From Flavobacteriales bacterium (GTDB lineage: Bacteria; Bacteroidota; Bacteroidia; Flavobacteriales_F; PHOS-HE28), in the NCBI GenBank assembly GCA_020635675.1, contig JACJZJ010000001.1:558001-622000 (forward strand): a stretch of 64,000 nucleotides of DNA, written 5' to 3'. This document shows, in pieces, positions 17,169-26,450 of this stretch (its first letter is position 1; each line of letters opens with the position of its first letter). Below the pieces are notes generated by a model that was not told the origin of the DNA, made no database searches, and saw nothing but the letters and a program-made list of their open reading frames with translations. A program made the position numbers and the translations under genes.

Positions 17169-18175
17169 GCCGATCGCCCCGTATCAGCATCATTTCACCC
17201 AGCTTCCAGCAAGCGGACTACCTGGCCGCTTGCCTTCGTTCGGTGCAGGACCAGAAGGGCGTGGAGGTGGAACATATCGTGGTCGATGGCGGCAGTACGG
17301 ACGGTTCGCGCGAGATCCTGCAGCGCCATGCGGACGGTCTGGCGTGGTGGTGCAGCGAGGACGACCGGGGTCAAAGCGACGCCATCAACAAGGGCCTGGC
17401 CCATGCCACCGGTGATGTGGTGAACTGGCTGAACAGCGATGACCTTCTGCTTCCCGGTGCGCTCGAACGTGTGGCGCGTGCGTTCGCCGATGATCCGGAC
17501 CTGAACGTCTACGGAGGGCGTGTGATCCACCGTAGCGCGCAAGGTGACCATGTTTTCGAAAAGCTCAATGCGGTATCGGACGCGGACGGGCTTTTCATCG
17601 ATCCGGTGATCAACCAACCGGCCACGTTCTACCGCACGGAGGTGTTGCGCGAACAGGGCGGTGTGGACCCGGCGCTGCGTTATGTGATGGACCTCGCCCT
17701 TTGGTGGGGCATGCTCTTCCGGCATGGTGTGGCGGGGTTGCGGTTCGATCCGGTCGAGCTGGCCCTATTCCGTCTGCACGACGCGAGCAAGACGACGACC
17801 TCCATGGCGGGCTTCCTCGATGAGACCGCAACCCTGCTCCATCAGCTGGCCACCGATACCGGATGCCGTGATTGGGCGGCACTCCTCGCCGCGCTGCACG
17901 ATCCGCGTCCCGGTCTTCGACGTATTCCCGTGCGGGAGGACCATGTGGCGATCGTGCCACGCATGGTGATGCACTTCGTGCTCAAGTGGCATGGCACGAT
18001 CCACCAGCGCAGGGAGTTCATGGCCCTGCGCGAGGCCCTGCCGCTGCTCGAGGCCCATATCCCGCCCAGGGGCACATGGGAGCGGGAGCGGGTCGCGGCC
18101 CTGCGCGAACAACTGCGGGTGGGCGGTTGGTCACTTTTCCGACTGCGTCGCAAGCTCAAGCACCTGGGCCGATGA
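17165..18175 (+). CDS. Glycosyltransferase family 2
   Basis: A 336-residue GT-A enzyme: ISIISPSFQQADYLAACLRSV, EHIVVDGGSTDGSREIL, WWCSEDDRGQSDAINKGL and VNWLNSDDLLLPGAL (DxD-like). The SEDxGQSDAINKG form is typical of rhamnosyl/other GT2 enzymes in Bacteroidota clusters. ATGA overlaps on both sides tie it to its neighbours. Confidence 0.92.
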   Translation: MSRSPRISIISPSFQQADYLAACLRSVQDQKGVEVEHIVVDGGSTDGSREILQRHADGLAWWCSEDDRGQSDAINKGLAHATGDVVNWLNSDDLLLPGALERVARAFADDPDLNVYGGRVIHRSAQGDHVFEKLNAVSDADGLFIDPVINQPATFYRTEVLREQGGVDPALRYVMDLALWWGMLFRHGVAGLRFDPVELALFRLHDASKTTTSMAGFLDETATLLHQLATDTGCRDWAALLAALHDPRPGLRRIPVREDHVAIVPRMVMHFVLKWHGTIHQRREFMALREALPLLEAHIPPRGTWERERVAALREQLRVGGWSLFRLRRKLKHLGR

Positions 18176-19170
18176 AGGTGAGCGTGCTGGTCCCCGTTTA
18201 CAACAAGGCCGCCTATGTGGAGGAGGCCGTGCGCTCGGTGCTGGACGGTACGTGGCGGGACCTCGAGGTGATCGCGGTGGACGATGCCAGCACGGACGGG
18301 AGCGCACAGGTGCTGGAACGGATCACCGACCCGCGGCTGCGCATCGTGCGGCATGCCGCCAACAGGGGCCCTGCCGCGGCGGCGAACACGGGCATCGACG
18401 CGGCGCATGGGGAGTACATCGTCCGTCTTGATGCGGACGATATCGCCGTGCCGGAGCGGGTGGCGAAGCAGGTCGCATTGATGGACGCGCATCCCGGGAT
18501 AGGCGCTTCCGGCGGCTGGTTGCAGTTGTTCGGTGAACGCGATGTGGCCTGGAGATTCCCCCTCACCGACGAGGCCTGCCGGTCGGCCCTGCTCTTTCGG
18601 GTGCCGCTGTCCCAGGGGGCGTCGATCGTCCGCAGGTCCGTGCTGGAGGAGCATCATCTGCGCTACGATCCGGATTGGCCAAGGGTGGGGGAGGATTGGT
18701 TGTTCTGGGCCAGGATCGCGCCGCACACCCGCTTCGCCAACCTGGACGAGCCTCTCACGCTCTACAGGCGCGGCACGCAGAACATCAGCCACGGTCGCGA
18801 CAAGGTGGACACGCACCGTGCCATCCTCGAGCGCTTGCTTCCGATGTTCGGGGTGACGGCCACTCCGGAGCGGATCGATGCGCACCTCATGGCCCTGACC
18901 TATTTCGCCACACCCCCGGACGCTGCGGCCGTGCGCCGCGTGCATGCCTGGCTGCAATGGCTCATCGCCTGGAACGATGAGCAGGCGCGATTTCCCAAGG
19001 CTGCCTTCGAAAGCACGGTGCAGGCCCAGTGGGACCGGCTGTTCCACTACCTGCCGCGCCACGGGTGGTCACCAGCGCTGGCGCATCTGAGGTTGAGCCG
19101 ATCCTGGCCCTTCGACCGGCTCGATTTCCTCCTCCGTACGCGGATCAATGCAGTGCTCGGCCGTCTGTGA
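18172..19170 (+). CDS. Glycosyltransferase family 2
   Basis: A 332-residue GT-A enzyme with VSVLVPVYNKAAYVEEAVRSVL, VIAVDDASTDGSAQVL, NRGPAAAANTGI and IVRLDADDIAVPERV (DAD metal site), followed by GEDWLFWARIA (the ED general-base region). The C-terminal 100 residues are helical and lack a membrane segment. Starts in an ATGA overlap with the preceding GT2; the next GT4 follows after 2 bp. Confidence 0.92.
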   Translation: MKVSVLVPVYNKAAYVEEAVRSVLDGTWRDLEVIAVDDASTDGSAQVLERITDPRLRIVRHAANRGPAAAANTGIDAAHGEYIVRLDADDIAVPERVAKQVALMDAHPGIGASGGWLQLFGERDVAWRFPLTDEACRSALLFRVPLSQGASIVRRSVLEEHHLRYDPDWPRVGEDWLFWARIAPHTRFANLDEPLTLYRRGTQNISHGRDKVDTHRAILERLLPMFGVTATPERIDAHLMALTYFATPPDAAAVRRVHAWLQWLIAWNDEQARFPKAAFESTVQAQWDRLFHYLPRHGWSPALAHLRLSRSWPFDRLDFLLRTRINAVLGRL

Positions 19171-19172
19171 AC

Positions 19173-20393
19173 ATGAAGGAACTCTGGCTGTTCACCGCAC
19201 GTTTTCCCCATGGCACGGGCGAACCGTTCCTGGAGAACGAACTTCCGGTCCTGGCACGTCGGTTCCGTCGCATCGTGATCGTGCCCCAACTGGCCGATGT
19301 GCAAGGGGAGCGGCCGCTGCCGGCGAACGTCGCTGTCCATCCCGCGATGCCCGATCCCATGGCGAGGATGGCACCGCTCGATCTCCTGCGGTATGCGCGT
19401 GTCTGGCGGAGGGCGCTGGACCTCGTGCGTGGTTCGGTCCCGGAACAGGGGGTCTGGCGGTCTCAGGGTGCCACGGTCCGTGCGCGCCTGCGGCAGTCCC
19501 TGCGGCGCGCGCTCCACTACCGGTCCACCTTGTTCGCCGACTTCGATCCCGACCGTGTGTTGCTGTATTCCTACTGGACCTCGGACCAGGCCACGGCGCT
19601 GGCCTTCCTGCAAATGCTCGATCCACGCGTGCATTTCGTTTCGCGCATGCATGGGTTCGACCTGTTCGCGGAACGTAGTCCGGACGGTTGGCCGCCGATG
19701 CGGGAGCTGCACCTGACCACCGTGGAACGTGTGTTCGTGGTGTCGCAGGCCGGGCTGGACTATCTGCGGGGCCACTATCCCACCCATGCCGACAAGTTCG
19801 AATTGGCGCGGTTGGGCACCCGGGACAATGGAGCCGGACCCTGGTCACCGTCCGATGTGCTGCGCATCGTGTCCTGTTCGAACCTGGTGCCGTTGAAACG
19901 TGTGGACCTGCTCCTTAGGGCGCTGATGCAGGTGGGGCGGCCGGTGCAATGGACCCACTTCGGCGGCGGTCCGGAGATCGACGGGCTCATTGCGATGGCC
20001 GCCGCTCTTCCGGAACATGTGCGGGCCGGGTTGATGGGCCCATGCCCCAACTCAGAGGTCATCGCATGGTATCGGGAGCACCCGGTGGACCTATTCGTGC
20101 ACCTCAGTGCCAGCGAGGGTGGTGTGCCCGTGGCGCTCCAGGAGGCGGCGAGTTTCGGCATCCCATTGCTGGCCGTGGATGCGGGCGGTGTGCGTGAGAT
20201 CGTCGGTCCGCTGACAGGCACCCTGCTTTCGGCCGATCCCACACCCGAGGCGATCGCCGCGGCGCTCGACGCGCACCGGAACGGGCCCCACGACACCATG
20301 GCATTCCGTGACCAGGTGCGTACCGTCTGGTCGGCCGGCTTCCGTGCCGAGGTCAATTTTGGACATTTTTGCGATCGCCTGCTGGGCACCTGA
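19173..20393 (+). CDS. Glycosyltransferase family 4 (GT-B)
   Basis: A 406-residue GT-B protein. It has LFTARFPHGTGEPFLENELPVLARRFRRIVIVPQ at the N-terminus (split here: a flavobacterial O-antigen GT4 signature), VSRMHGFDLFAER, IVSCSNLVPLKRVDLLLRAL, THFGGGPEIDGL and HLSASEGGVPVALQEAASFGIPLLA. ATG 19173 is 2 bp after the preceding stop. It is the last of six tightly packed glycosyltransferase genes before the first acyltransferase pair. Confidence 0.9.
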   Translation: MKELWLFTARFPHGTGEPFLENELPVLARRFRRIVIVPQLADVQGERPLPANVAVHPAMPDPMARMAPLDLLRYARVWRRALDLVRGSVPEQGVWRSQGATVRARLRQSLRRALHYRSTLFADFDPDRVLLYSYWTSDQATALAFLQMLDPRVHFVSRMHGFDLFAERSPDGWPPMRELHLTTVERVFVVSQAGLDYLRGHYPTHADKFELARLGTRDNGAGPWSPSDVLRIVSCSNLVPLKRVDLLLRALMQVGRPVQWTHFGGGPEIDGLIAMAAALPEHVRAGLMGPCPNSEVIAWYREHPVDLFVHLSASEGGVPVALQEAASFGIPLLAVDAGGVREIVGPLTGTLLSADPTPEAIAAALDAHRNGPHDTMAFRDQVRTVWSAGFRAEVNFGHFCDRLLGT

Positions 20394-20414
20394 AGGGTCC
20401 GGTCCCGCACAGCG

Positions 20415-21860
20415 ATGCTCTTCAACTCCTTCGAATTCGCGGTCTTCTTCCCGGTCGTAGCGGCGCTGTACTTCCTGCTCGATCCGCGCTGGCGCTGGGT
20501 GCTGCTGCTGGTGGCGAGCTACTGGTTCTACATGGCCTGGCGCGCGGAGTACGCCGTGCTGCTGGTGGCCTCCACGGTGATCGACTACTCGGCTTCGCGC
20601 GGCATCGCCGCCAGCGACCATCCCCGTGTACGACGGCGCTGGCTGCTCTTTTCCATCTGCAGCAACCTCGGCATCCTGGGCTTCTTCAAGTATTTCAACT
20701 TCATCAACGGAACACTACGCACCGCAGCGGGGGCGGCGGGATGGCCGTGGCCGGTGCCCGACACCGACGTGCTGCTGCCGATGGGCATCAGTTTCTACAC
20801 GTTCCAGACGATGAGCTATACCATCGACGTGTACCGCAGGGTATTGCAGCCCACGCGCCACCTCGGGAAGTTCGCGCTCTATGTCACCTTTTTCCCGCAG
20901 TTGGTCGCCGGACCGATCGAACGCGCGCCGAACCTGCTGCCACAGTTCTTCCGCACGCATGCCTTCGATCAGGCGCGCATCATCCGCGGCTTGAAGCAGA
21001 TGCTCTGGGGTTTCTTCAAGAAACTGGTGATCGCGGACCGCGTGGGTCCGATCGTCGATCCCATCTACGACCATCCCGCACTCCATGATGGCCCGACCCT
21101 TCTGGTGGCCACCTTCCTCTTCGCGCTGCAGATCTATTGTGACTTCAGCGCGTATTCCGATATCGCCATCGGTGCCGCGCGCGTGCTGGGATACGACCTG
21201 ATGGAGAACTTCCGCACGCCGTACCTGTCCGCGTCGATCCGTGAGTTCTGGTCGCGCTGGCACATCAGTCTCAGCACCTGGTTCCGGGACTACCTCTACA
21301 TCCCGTTGGGCGGCAACCGCGTGCTGAAGTGGCGGTGGTACTTCAATTTGTTCGTGGTGTTCCTGATCAGCGGGTTGTGGCACGGGGCGAACTGGACCTT
21401 CGTGGCCTGGGGCGCGCTGCACGGCACCTACCTCGTGGCAGCCCTGGCCTGCGCGCCGTTTTGGAGGCGCTTCGATGCGTTCACCGGCCTGGACCGTCGT
21501 CCCTTGCTGCGTGCCTCGATCAACGTGCCGGTCACCTTCGTGCTGGTGCTGCTGTCGTGGGTGCTTTTCCGCGCGCGCTCCATCCAGGCGGCGGGCAACA
21601 TCCTTCGTCGGATGGCCGATCCGCATGCCGGCTTCGACGGACTTCGTCATGCGCTGTTCGACCACGCGCCGGTGGTCGCGCTCATCACCCTGGCCTTTGC
21701 GGCGGGCTTCCTCGTGCTCGATCCGGTGATCGACGGCCTGGTGAAGGGCGAACGAACGATGTCCCGACCCTGGCAGTACGCCTTCTACGGTTCCCTGATG
21801 GCGGTCTGCCTGCTGTTCGGTCATTTCGGCAACACCGCCTTCATCTACTTCCAGTTCTAG
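20415..21860 (+). CDS. MBOAT family O-acyltransferase (AlgI-like), pair 1
   Basis: A 481-residue polytopic membrane O-acyltransferase of the AlgI/DltB/PatA type. Conserved family strings: LFNSFEFAVFFPVVAALYF, FFPQLVAGPIERAPNLLPQF, FWSRWHISLSTWFRDYLYIPLGG and SGLWHGANWTF with the catalytic His at residue 323. It should pass an acyl group across the inner membrane to a periplasmic acceptor. The SGNH-type partner starts 2 bp after its stop, the standard arrangement for O-acetylation machineries. A second such pair lies at 35087-37506. Confidence 0.95.
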   Translation: MLFNSFEFAVFFPVVAALYFLLDPRWRWVLLLVASYWFYMAWRAEYAVLLVASTVIDYSASRGIAASDHPRVRRRWLLFSICSNLGILGFFKYFNFINGTLRTAAGAAGWPWPVPDTDVLLPMGISFYTFQTMSYTIDVYRRVLQPTRHLGKFALYVTFFPQLVAGPIERAPNLLPQFFRTHAFDQARIIRGLKQMLWGFFKKLVIADRVGPIVDPIYDHPALHDGPTLLVATFLFALQIYCDFSAYSDIAIGAARVLGYDLMENFRTPYLSASIREFWSRWHISLSTWFRDYLYIPLGGNRVLKWRWYFNLFVVFLISGLWHGANWTFVAWGALHGTYLVAALACAPFWRRFDAFTGLDRRPLLRASINVPVTFVLVLLSWVLFRARSIQAAGNILRRMADPHAGFDGLRHALFDHAPVVALITLAFAAGFLVLDPVIDGLVKGERTMSRPWQYAFYGSLMAVCLLFGHFGNTAFIYFQF

Positions 21861-21862
21861 GC

Positions 21863-22795
21863 ATGGTGCTGCTGAAACGATCGGTGCCCTTCCTGCTCGC
21901 CTTCGTCGGTGTGTACCTGCTGGTGTTCTGGTCGCTGTGCCGCTTGACCTACCACGGCACACCGTTGATCTATTCCACCAGCCCGGTGCTGCTGATGAAG
22001 GGTGGCGACACCTACCAACGCTTCCGGGAGTTCGATCCCGACAGCACCTACGACGTGCTGTTCATCGGCTCCTCACATGCCTATCGTGGTTACGATGCGG
22101 CCTACTTCACCCGACACGGCCGGTCCGCCTTCAACCTGGGAAGCAGCGCACAGACGCCGATGAACTCCTACTTCCTGCTGAAGGACCTGGTGAAGCCCGA
22201 TCACGTGGGCCTGGTGGTGATGGACGTGTACGTCGGGGCACTGGAGAACGTTGGATTGGAGAGCACCTGCGACCTGGCGCAGAACATCCCCTCGGAGCGG
22301 GCCGTGCTCGGCATGGCGCTGACGTTGCACGATCCGCGCGTGCTGAACGTGCTCACGCTGCGTTGGCTAATGCGCGACCGGGGACCGATGTACGTCGACA
22401 GCACCTACCGGCCCGGGGGTGGCGCCCTTCGGACCGATTCGTTGAAGCAGCCGCCGACGTTCGATCTGGGGCGGCCCCTGCATCTGGAGCCCGTGCAGGT
22501 CCGGTATCTGCGGAAGATCATCCGCTACTGTGCGGAGAACCACATCCCACTCGTGCTCTCCGACCATTATGCGCCCCACGCCTCCGACCACGAGCGACAC
22601 GCGGCGTACGTCCGTGAACTGGCATGCATCATCGGTCCGGACGGTCCACCGTTCATCGACAAGTCCTACGCGCACCACCTCTCCGACATGGACCATTTCT
22701 TCGACTACAACCACCTGAATGCGGCCGGTGCGGAGATCTTCAGCGCCGACCTGCTGGACGAACTGCAACGAAGAGGGCTGCTTCCCCCGCGCTGA
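21863..22795 (+). CDS. SGNH-type periplasmic acyltransferase partner (DltD/AlgX-like), pair 1
   Basis: A 310-residue protein with one N-terminal membrane anchor (residues about 7-27) and a periplasmic SGNH-like domain. VLFIGSSHAYRGYD (GSS at 69-71) is the nucleophile block and FFDYNHLNAAG near the C-terminus supplies the Asp/His pair. MBOAT proteins use such partners to finish transfer to the glycan. It follows the MBOAT gene by 2 bp. Esterase activity instead of transferase activity cannot be excluded. Confidence 0.85.
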   Translation: MVLLKRSVPFLLAFVGVYLLVFWSLCRLTYHGTPLIYSTSPVLLMKGGDTYQRFREFDPDSTYDVLFIGSSHAYRGYDAAYFTRHGRSAFNLGSSAQTPMNSYFLLKDLVKPDHVGLVVMDVYVGALENVGLESTCDLAQNIPSERAVLGMALTLHDPRVLNVLTLRWLMRDRGPMYVDSTYRPGGGALRTDSLKQPPTFDLGRPLHLEPVQVRYLRKIIRYCAENHIPLVLSDHYAPHASDHERHAAYVRELACIIGPDGPPFIDKSYAHHLSDMDHFFDYNHLNAAGAEIFSADLLDELQRRGLLPPR

Positions 22796-22814
22796 CGGCC
22801 TCCGCCGGGCTTGG

Positions 22815-22822
22815 TACTTTCG
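22815..22822 (+). promoter_or_regulatory. -7 box before GT2
   Basis: TACTTTCG, 17 bp before the ATG at 22840, inside the 44-bp gap after the SGNH gene. It shares the extended TACTTTCGCGG with 15965 and 27987. Confidence 0.5.
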
Positions 22823-22839
22823 CGGCCGCCCTGCCGCCC

Positions 22840-23787
22840 ATGAAGGTGTCCGTCATCATTCCCTGCCACAATGTGGAGGCCCACATCGATCGGGCGCTCG
22901 CCTCCGCGATGGCGCAGACCCATCCCGACATCGAGGTGGTATGCGTGGACGACGGCAGCACCGACGGCACCGCGGCCATCCTGCACCGCTGGTCCGCCGA
23001 AGCATCGCGTCCCATCCGCGTGCTCCAGCAGGAGAACCGCGGGGCGAGCGCGGCGCGGAACCGGGGCATGGCCGAATGCGACGGCCCCTGGATCCAGTTC
23101 CTCGACGCCGACGACGCCATCGCCCCGGGAAAGGTCGCCCGACAGGTCGCCCTCGTGGAGGCGCATCCGGACACGGACCTGGTCGTCGGCGATTACGAGA
23201 GCGTGATGCCGAACGGCCTGCTGCTGCCGGCGCTGGCCCTGTACGACCGCGCCTGGATGGGCCTGATCAAGACGCGGCTGGGCACCACCAGCGCCAACCT
23301 CTGGAAGCGTGAAGCCGTGGCTGCGGCGGGCGGCTGGCCGGAGGACCTCCGCAGCAGCCAGGATTATGCCCTCATGTTCCACATGCTGCGCCATGGTGCC
23401 CGGGTCGTATGGGACCGCGTGATCGGTACCGAAGTACTGAAGCGCCCCAGCGGGTCCATCAGCCAGACCAGCGTGCATGCGAACTGGGGGCGGTACGTGG
23501 CCCTGCGCCGCGCGATGAAGGAACATCTGGCCGCGACGGACCCGGTGCGCTACAAGGAGGAGATCGCCACGCTCGAGCAGTACATCTTCATGGCGCTGCG
23601 GATCATGGCGGTGAAGGACCGCAGGGCGGCCGTGGCCGAATTCCGGCGTTCCATCGGCCGGGGCTTCGTGCCCGAGGTCGGTCGCGCCATCACCGAGCGC
23701 TACGTGCTTCTGTATAAATTGCTGGGGTTCGCCGGTGCCGAGCGTTTGCTGGAGGTGATCGGCCGTCCCCAACACCCACCCGTATGA
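22840..23787 (+). CDS. Glycosyltransferase family 2
   Basis: A 315-residue GT-A enzyme: VSVIIPCHNVEAHIDRALASAM, EVVCVDDGSTDGTAAIL, NRGASAARNRGMAE and IQFLDADDAIAPGKV (DxD). ATG 22840 lies 17 bp downstream of a -7 box. Its stop overlaps the ATG of the acetyltransferase gene, which overlaps wecB in turn, so these three form one transcription unit. Confidence 0.92.
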   Translation: MKVSVIIPCHNVEAHIDRALASAMAQTHPDIEVVCVDDGSTDGTAAILHRWSAEASRPIRVLQQENRGASAARNRGMAECDGPWIQFLDADDAIAPGKVARQVALVEAHPDTDLVVGDYESVMPNGLLLPALALYDRAWMGLIKTRLGTTSANLWKREAVAAAGGWPEDLRSSQDYALMFHMLRHGARVVWDRVIGTEVLKRPSGSISQTSVHANWGRYVALRRAMKEHLAATDPVRYKEEIATLEQYIFMALRIMAVKDRRAAVAEFRRSIGRGFVPEVGRAITERYVLLYKLLGFAGAERLLEVIGRPQHPPV

Positions 23788-24377
23788 TCAGCTCGCACCA
23801 GGACCTGCTCGACTTTCTCGAGGCGGACCGCCTGGCCCTCCGGCGCGAGCGTTCCCTGCAGGCGATGTTCGACGAGGTGTGGAAGTTCCAGAAACTGCTG
23901 CGGCGGGTGGAGTACTACATGAACTGCCACAAGAACACCGGCCTCCTCGGCAAGGTCCGTTACAAGTTCTGGTCGATGCGCTTCCACCGGCAGAGCATCC
24001 GCTGCGGCTTCGATATCCCGCCCAACGTCTTCGGGCCCGGCCTCAGCATCGCGCACCGCGGCACGATCGTCGTGCACCCGGATGCACGTGTCGGCAGGAA
24101 CTGCCGCATCCACGTCGACGTCGTCATCGGCACGCGGCCCGGCCCGGACGACCTGGTGCCGACACTGGGCGACAACGTCTACATCGGTCCGGGGGCCAAG
24201 CTCTTCGGCGACATCACCATCGGCGACAACACGGCGATCGGTGCGAACAGCGTGGTGAACCACTCCTTCCCGGAGGGCTATTGCACCATCGCCGGTGCGC
24301 CGGCCCGGAAGGTGAGCGACACGCCCAGCACCGAGTTCATCATCGCCACACGCAGCGCGAAGAAGACCCTGGGATGA
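23784..24377 (+). CDS. Hexapeptide-repeat acyltransferase (serine acetyltransferase-like)
   Basis: A 197-residue left-handed beta-helix acetyltransferase. The C-terminal half shows the isoleucine-patch repeats and the CysE/WcaB-like order IPPNVFGPGLSIAHRGTIVVHPDARVG, then GDNVYIGPGAKLFGDITIGDNTAIGANSVV and the closing GAPARKV. The N-terminal helical part (HQDLLDFLEADRLAL) is shorter than in CysE. Located between a GT and wecB, it most likely O- or N-acetylates a sugar rather than serine. ATGA overlaps occur at both ends. Confidence 0.85.
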   Translation: MISSHQDLLDFLEADRLALRRERSLQAMFDEVWKFQKLLRRVEYYMNCHKNTGLLGKVRYKFWSMRFHRQSIRCGFDIPPNVFGPGLSIAHRGTIVVHPDARVGRNCRIHVDVVIGTRPGPDDLVPTLGDNVYIGPGAKLFGDITIGDNTAIGANSVVNHSFPEGYCTIAGAPARKVSDTPSTEFIIATRSAKKTLG

Positions 24378-25465
24378 GGAACGTGCTCGTGGTGGTGGGC
24401 ACGCGCCCCAATTTCATCAAGGTCACGCGGTTCAAGGAGGTGGCCGCCGCGCATGGCGGAATCGACGTGCAACTTGTGCACACCGGCCAGCACTTCGACG
24501 CGAAGATGGCCGACGTGTTCTTCGAGCAGTTCGGCCTCACGCCCGACCATTGGCTGGAGGTGCCGCCCGGCACGCCCACCGCGCAGATGGCCGGCATCCT
24601 GGTTGGCTTGGAGCAAGTGGCCATGGAGCAAAAGCCCGACCTGATGCTGGTGGTGGGTGATGTGAACAGCACACTGGCTGGCGCCATCACGGCGAACAAG
24701 ATGGGCATCCGCCTGGGTCACCTGGAGAGCGGCCTGCGCAGCGGCGACCGCACCATGCCCGAGGAGATCAACCGCATCCTCACCGACCAGGTCACCGATC
24801 TGTACTTCGTGACCGAGCAGAGCGGGATCGACCACCTCTTGCAGGAGGGCCGTCTGAAGGATGCCATGCACCTGGTGGGCAACACCATGATCGACACGCT
24901 GGTGAAGTTCGAAGACAAGATCCAGGCGGCACCGGTCCTGGAGGAACTCGGGCTGTCCGGAGGTGACCATGTGCTGATGACCATCCACCGCCCCGCCACG
25001 GTGGACGACCCGCAGGAATTGGCCAAGCTCGTGGACCTGATCGCCCTGGTGGCGAAGGACCATCCGGTGGTCTTTCCCGTGCACCCACGCACCACCAACA
25101 ACCTGAAGCGGTTCGGTCTGCACGAGCGGCTCGCGGCGATCCCGGGCCTGATCCTCGGCGGGCCGATGGACTACTTCGCCTTCCAGAAACTGATCGCCAC
25201 CTGCGCTTTCGTGATCACCGACAGCGGCGGCATCCAGGAAGAGACCACGTACCGCCGCGTGCCCTGCCTCACCCTGCGGCCCAATACCGAGCGGCCGGTC
25301 ACCATCACTTTGGGCACCAACGAGCTGATCACCTTCGACCTGGCCGCCCTGCAGGAGGCCATCGGCCGCATCCAGGCCGGCACATTCAAGAAAGGAGAGG
25401 TGCCACCGCTCTGGGACGGCCATGCCACCGAGCGGGTGGTGGAGGTGCTGGGGAAGGTGTTGTAG
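24374..25465 (+). CDS. wecB: UDP-N-acetylglucosamine 2-epimerase (non-hydrolysing)
   Basis: A 363-residue enzyme interconverting UDP-GlcNAc and UDP-ManNAc in the cytoplasm. Conserved landmarks: VVVGTRPNFIK, VHTGQHFD, VVGDVNSTLAGAITA, GHLESGLRSGDRTMPEEINR, TIHRPATVDD, FPVHPRTTNN and ITDSGGIQEETTYRRVPCLTLRPNTERP. Length and motif order are standard. It implies ManNAc or a derivative in the glycan. The gene ends the unit starting at 22840; the AT-rich insertion begins about 100 bp later. Confidence 0.96.
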   Translation: MRNVLVVVGTRPNFIKVTRFKEVAAAHGGIDVQLVHTGQHFDAKMADVFFEQFGLTPDHWLEVPPGTPTAQMAGILVGLEQVAMEQKPDLMLVVGDVNSTLAGAITANKMGIRLGHLESGLRSGDRTMPEEINRILTDQVTDLYFVTEQSGIDHLLQEGRLKDAMHLVGNTMIDTLVKFEDKIQAAPVLEELGLSGGDHVLMTIHRPATVDDPQELAKLVDLIALVAKDHPVVFPVHPRTTNNLKRFGLHERLAAIPGLILGGPMDYFAFQKLIATCAFVITDSGGIQEETTYRRVPCLTLRPNTERPVTITLGTNELITFDLAALQEAIGRIQAGTFKKGEVPPLWDGHATERVVEVLGKVL

Positions 25466-25564
25466 GCGGGGGTGGGCACCGGGCCCCTCAAAGCGTGGTC
25501 ATTCCGCGTTGAACGCTGTTCCGAAGGGGAGGAAGGAGGGAAGGGGAATGGTGGTCAACGGCTC

Positions 25565-25673
25565 GGCTATGAAAAGTAGGGCGTTTCGGAGCTGTTTACT
25601 TGTCCACCGAGACAAAGCTTGTTTAGAACCTGAAGCTTGCGGAAACCGTTATCCGCCCTATTTTTTATAGCCA
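25565..25673. repeat. Long imperfect inverted repeat (stem-loop) at the edge of the AT-rich insertion
   Basis: The left arm starts GGCTATGAAAAGTAGGGCG (25565-25583) and the right arm ends CGCCCTATTTTTTATAGCC (25655-25673); the 19-bp arms pair with two mismatches. Inside, TTTCGGAGCT pairs with AGCTTGCGGAAA with a small bulge, leaving an unpaired insert on the right arm. A hairpin with mismatches and extrahelical bases resembles folded integron attC sites, but canonical attC core boxes are not clearly present. Confidence 0.6.
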
Positions 25674-25675
25674 TT

Positions 25676-26364
25676 GTTATGCCCTGGCTTTTTATTTTTT
25701 CTTTCAACTTGTCGTAAAGTAATTGATTATTAATTCGTCCCCTTTACGCCATTTTATCCAACCTGATTTAATTGGGGTTTTACTGTCCGTGAAATTCTCA
25801 TCACAGTAGTCAGGTGTTGTAATTTCAATCCAATCACCTTTCATTGATTTGACGACAAAACAATCCGTTCCTTGATATTCAATTTCATACGAGTTTTCAC
25901 TTGGCTCAGTCATAATTTTTTGAGGGTAGTTTGAAAGTCGCTCTATACCGAACATTCCTTTAAGATAACCTTCCCAAGTATTGAAATTTGTCGAATCAGT
26001 CCTTTTTAACCAATATGTTGTCTTGGTTTCATTGTTTGCTATTACTTCAAACCAATTGTCAGTTTTGGTTAAGCATCGAAAAGTAAATGCGAAATGGTCC
26101 AACCAAAGAACTTCTGGTTTTAACCATTCTCTCTGTTCTTTGAGGTCTTTGATGTTCCAACTGTTTATTGTTCTGTCGTCAAAAAATTCAATTACTTTCT
26201 TGGGTTCTGTCGCTAAAGTGTCCCTATAAAACTCCAAAACAGTTTTGTCGTCAAAGTCAATTGAGACAAGTCCGATTCCAAGATCGGTTTGTGACCAAAC
26301 TTGGGTCGAGAATAAAAGGAGTATGTTAATTATTAGCAGTCTCATTTTTTAGCTTGGGCATAAC
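25676..26364. mobile_element. AT-rich cassette-like insertion bounded by GTTATGCCC inverted repeats
   Basis: A 689-bp segment, clearly AT-rich against the GC-rich locus, that holds one reverse-strand gene almost end to end. It is bounded by inverted 14-mers: GTTATGCCCTGGCT at 25676-25689, and AGCTTGGGCATAAC at 26351-26364, matching at 12 of 14 positions. A large stem-loop adjoins its left end and a broken tyrosine recombinase lies 87 bp beyond its right end. This fits a captured gene cassette or a small non-autonomous element. No transposase is encoded. Confidence 0.55.
25704..26345 (-). CDS. AT-rich secreted protein of unknown function
   Basis: A 213-residue protein with an N-terminal signal peptide (MRLLIINILLLFSTQVWSQ) and no recognised domain. 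The mature part is rich in Trp, Thr and charged residues and appears beta-rich. Base composition and codon use (AAA, ATT, TTT) are unlike all neighbouring genes, indicating acquisition from a low-GC, probably Bacteroidota, donor. The start codon is 6 bp inside the right-hand inverted repeat and no promoter box is obvious. Function unknown. Confidence 0.7.
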   Translation of the reverse strand: MRLLIINILLLFSTQVWSQTDLGIGLVSIDFDDKTVLEFYRDTLATEPKKVIEFFDDRTINSWNIKDLKEQREWLKPEVLWLDHFAFTFRCLTKTDNWFEVIANNETKTTYWLKRTDSTNFNTWEGYLKGMFGIERLSNYPQKIMTEPSENSYEIEYQGTDCFVVKSMKGDWIEITTPDYCDENFTDSKTPIKSGWIKWRKGDELIINYFTTS

Positions 26365-26450
26365 TATGGGGTTGTAACAGGTATTGGGTTTATTTCGCCT
26401 ATGAATGGGGTACTATTCCACTATTGCGGCACGTAGAGCCCAATAGGGTG

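Noticed and set aside
25422..25670. Short plus-strand open frame entering the stem-loop region
   Set aside because: It starts inside wecB in another frame and runs through the inverted repeat; no protein features.
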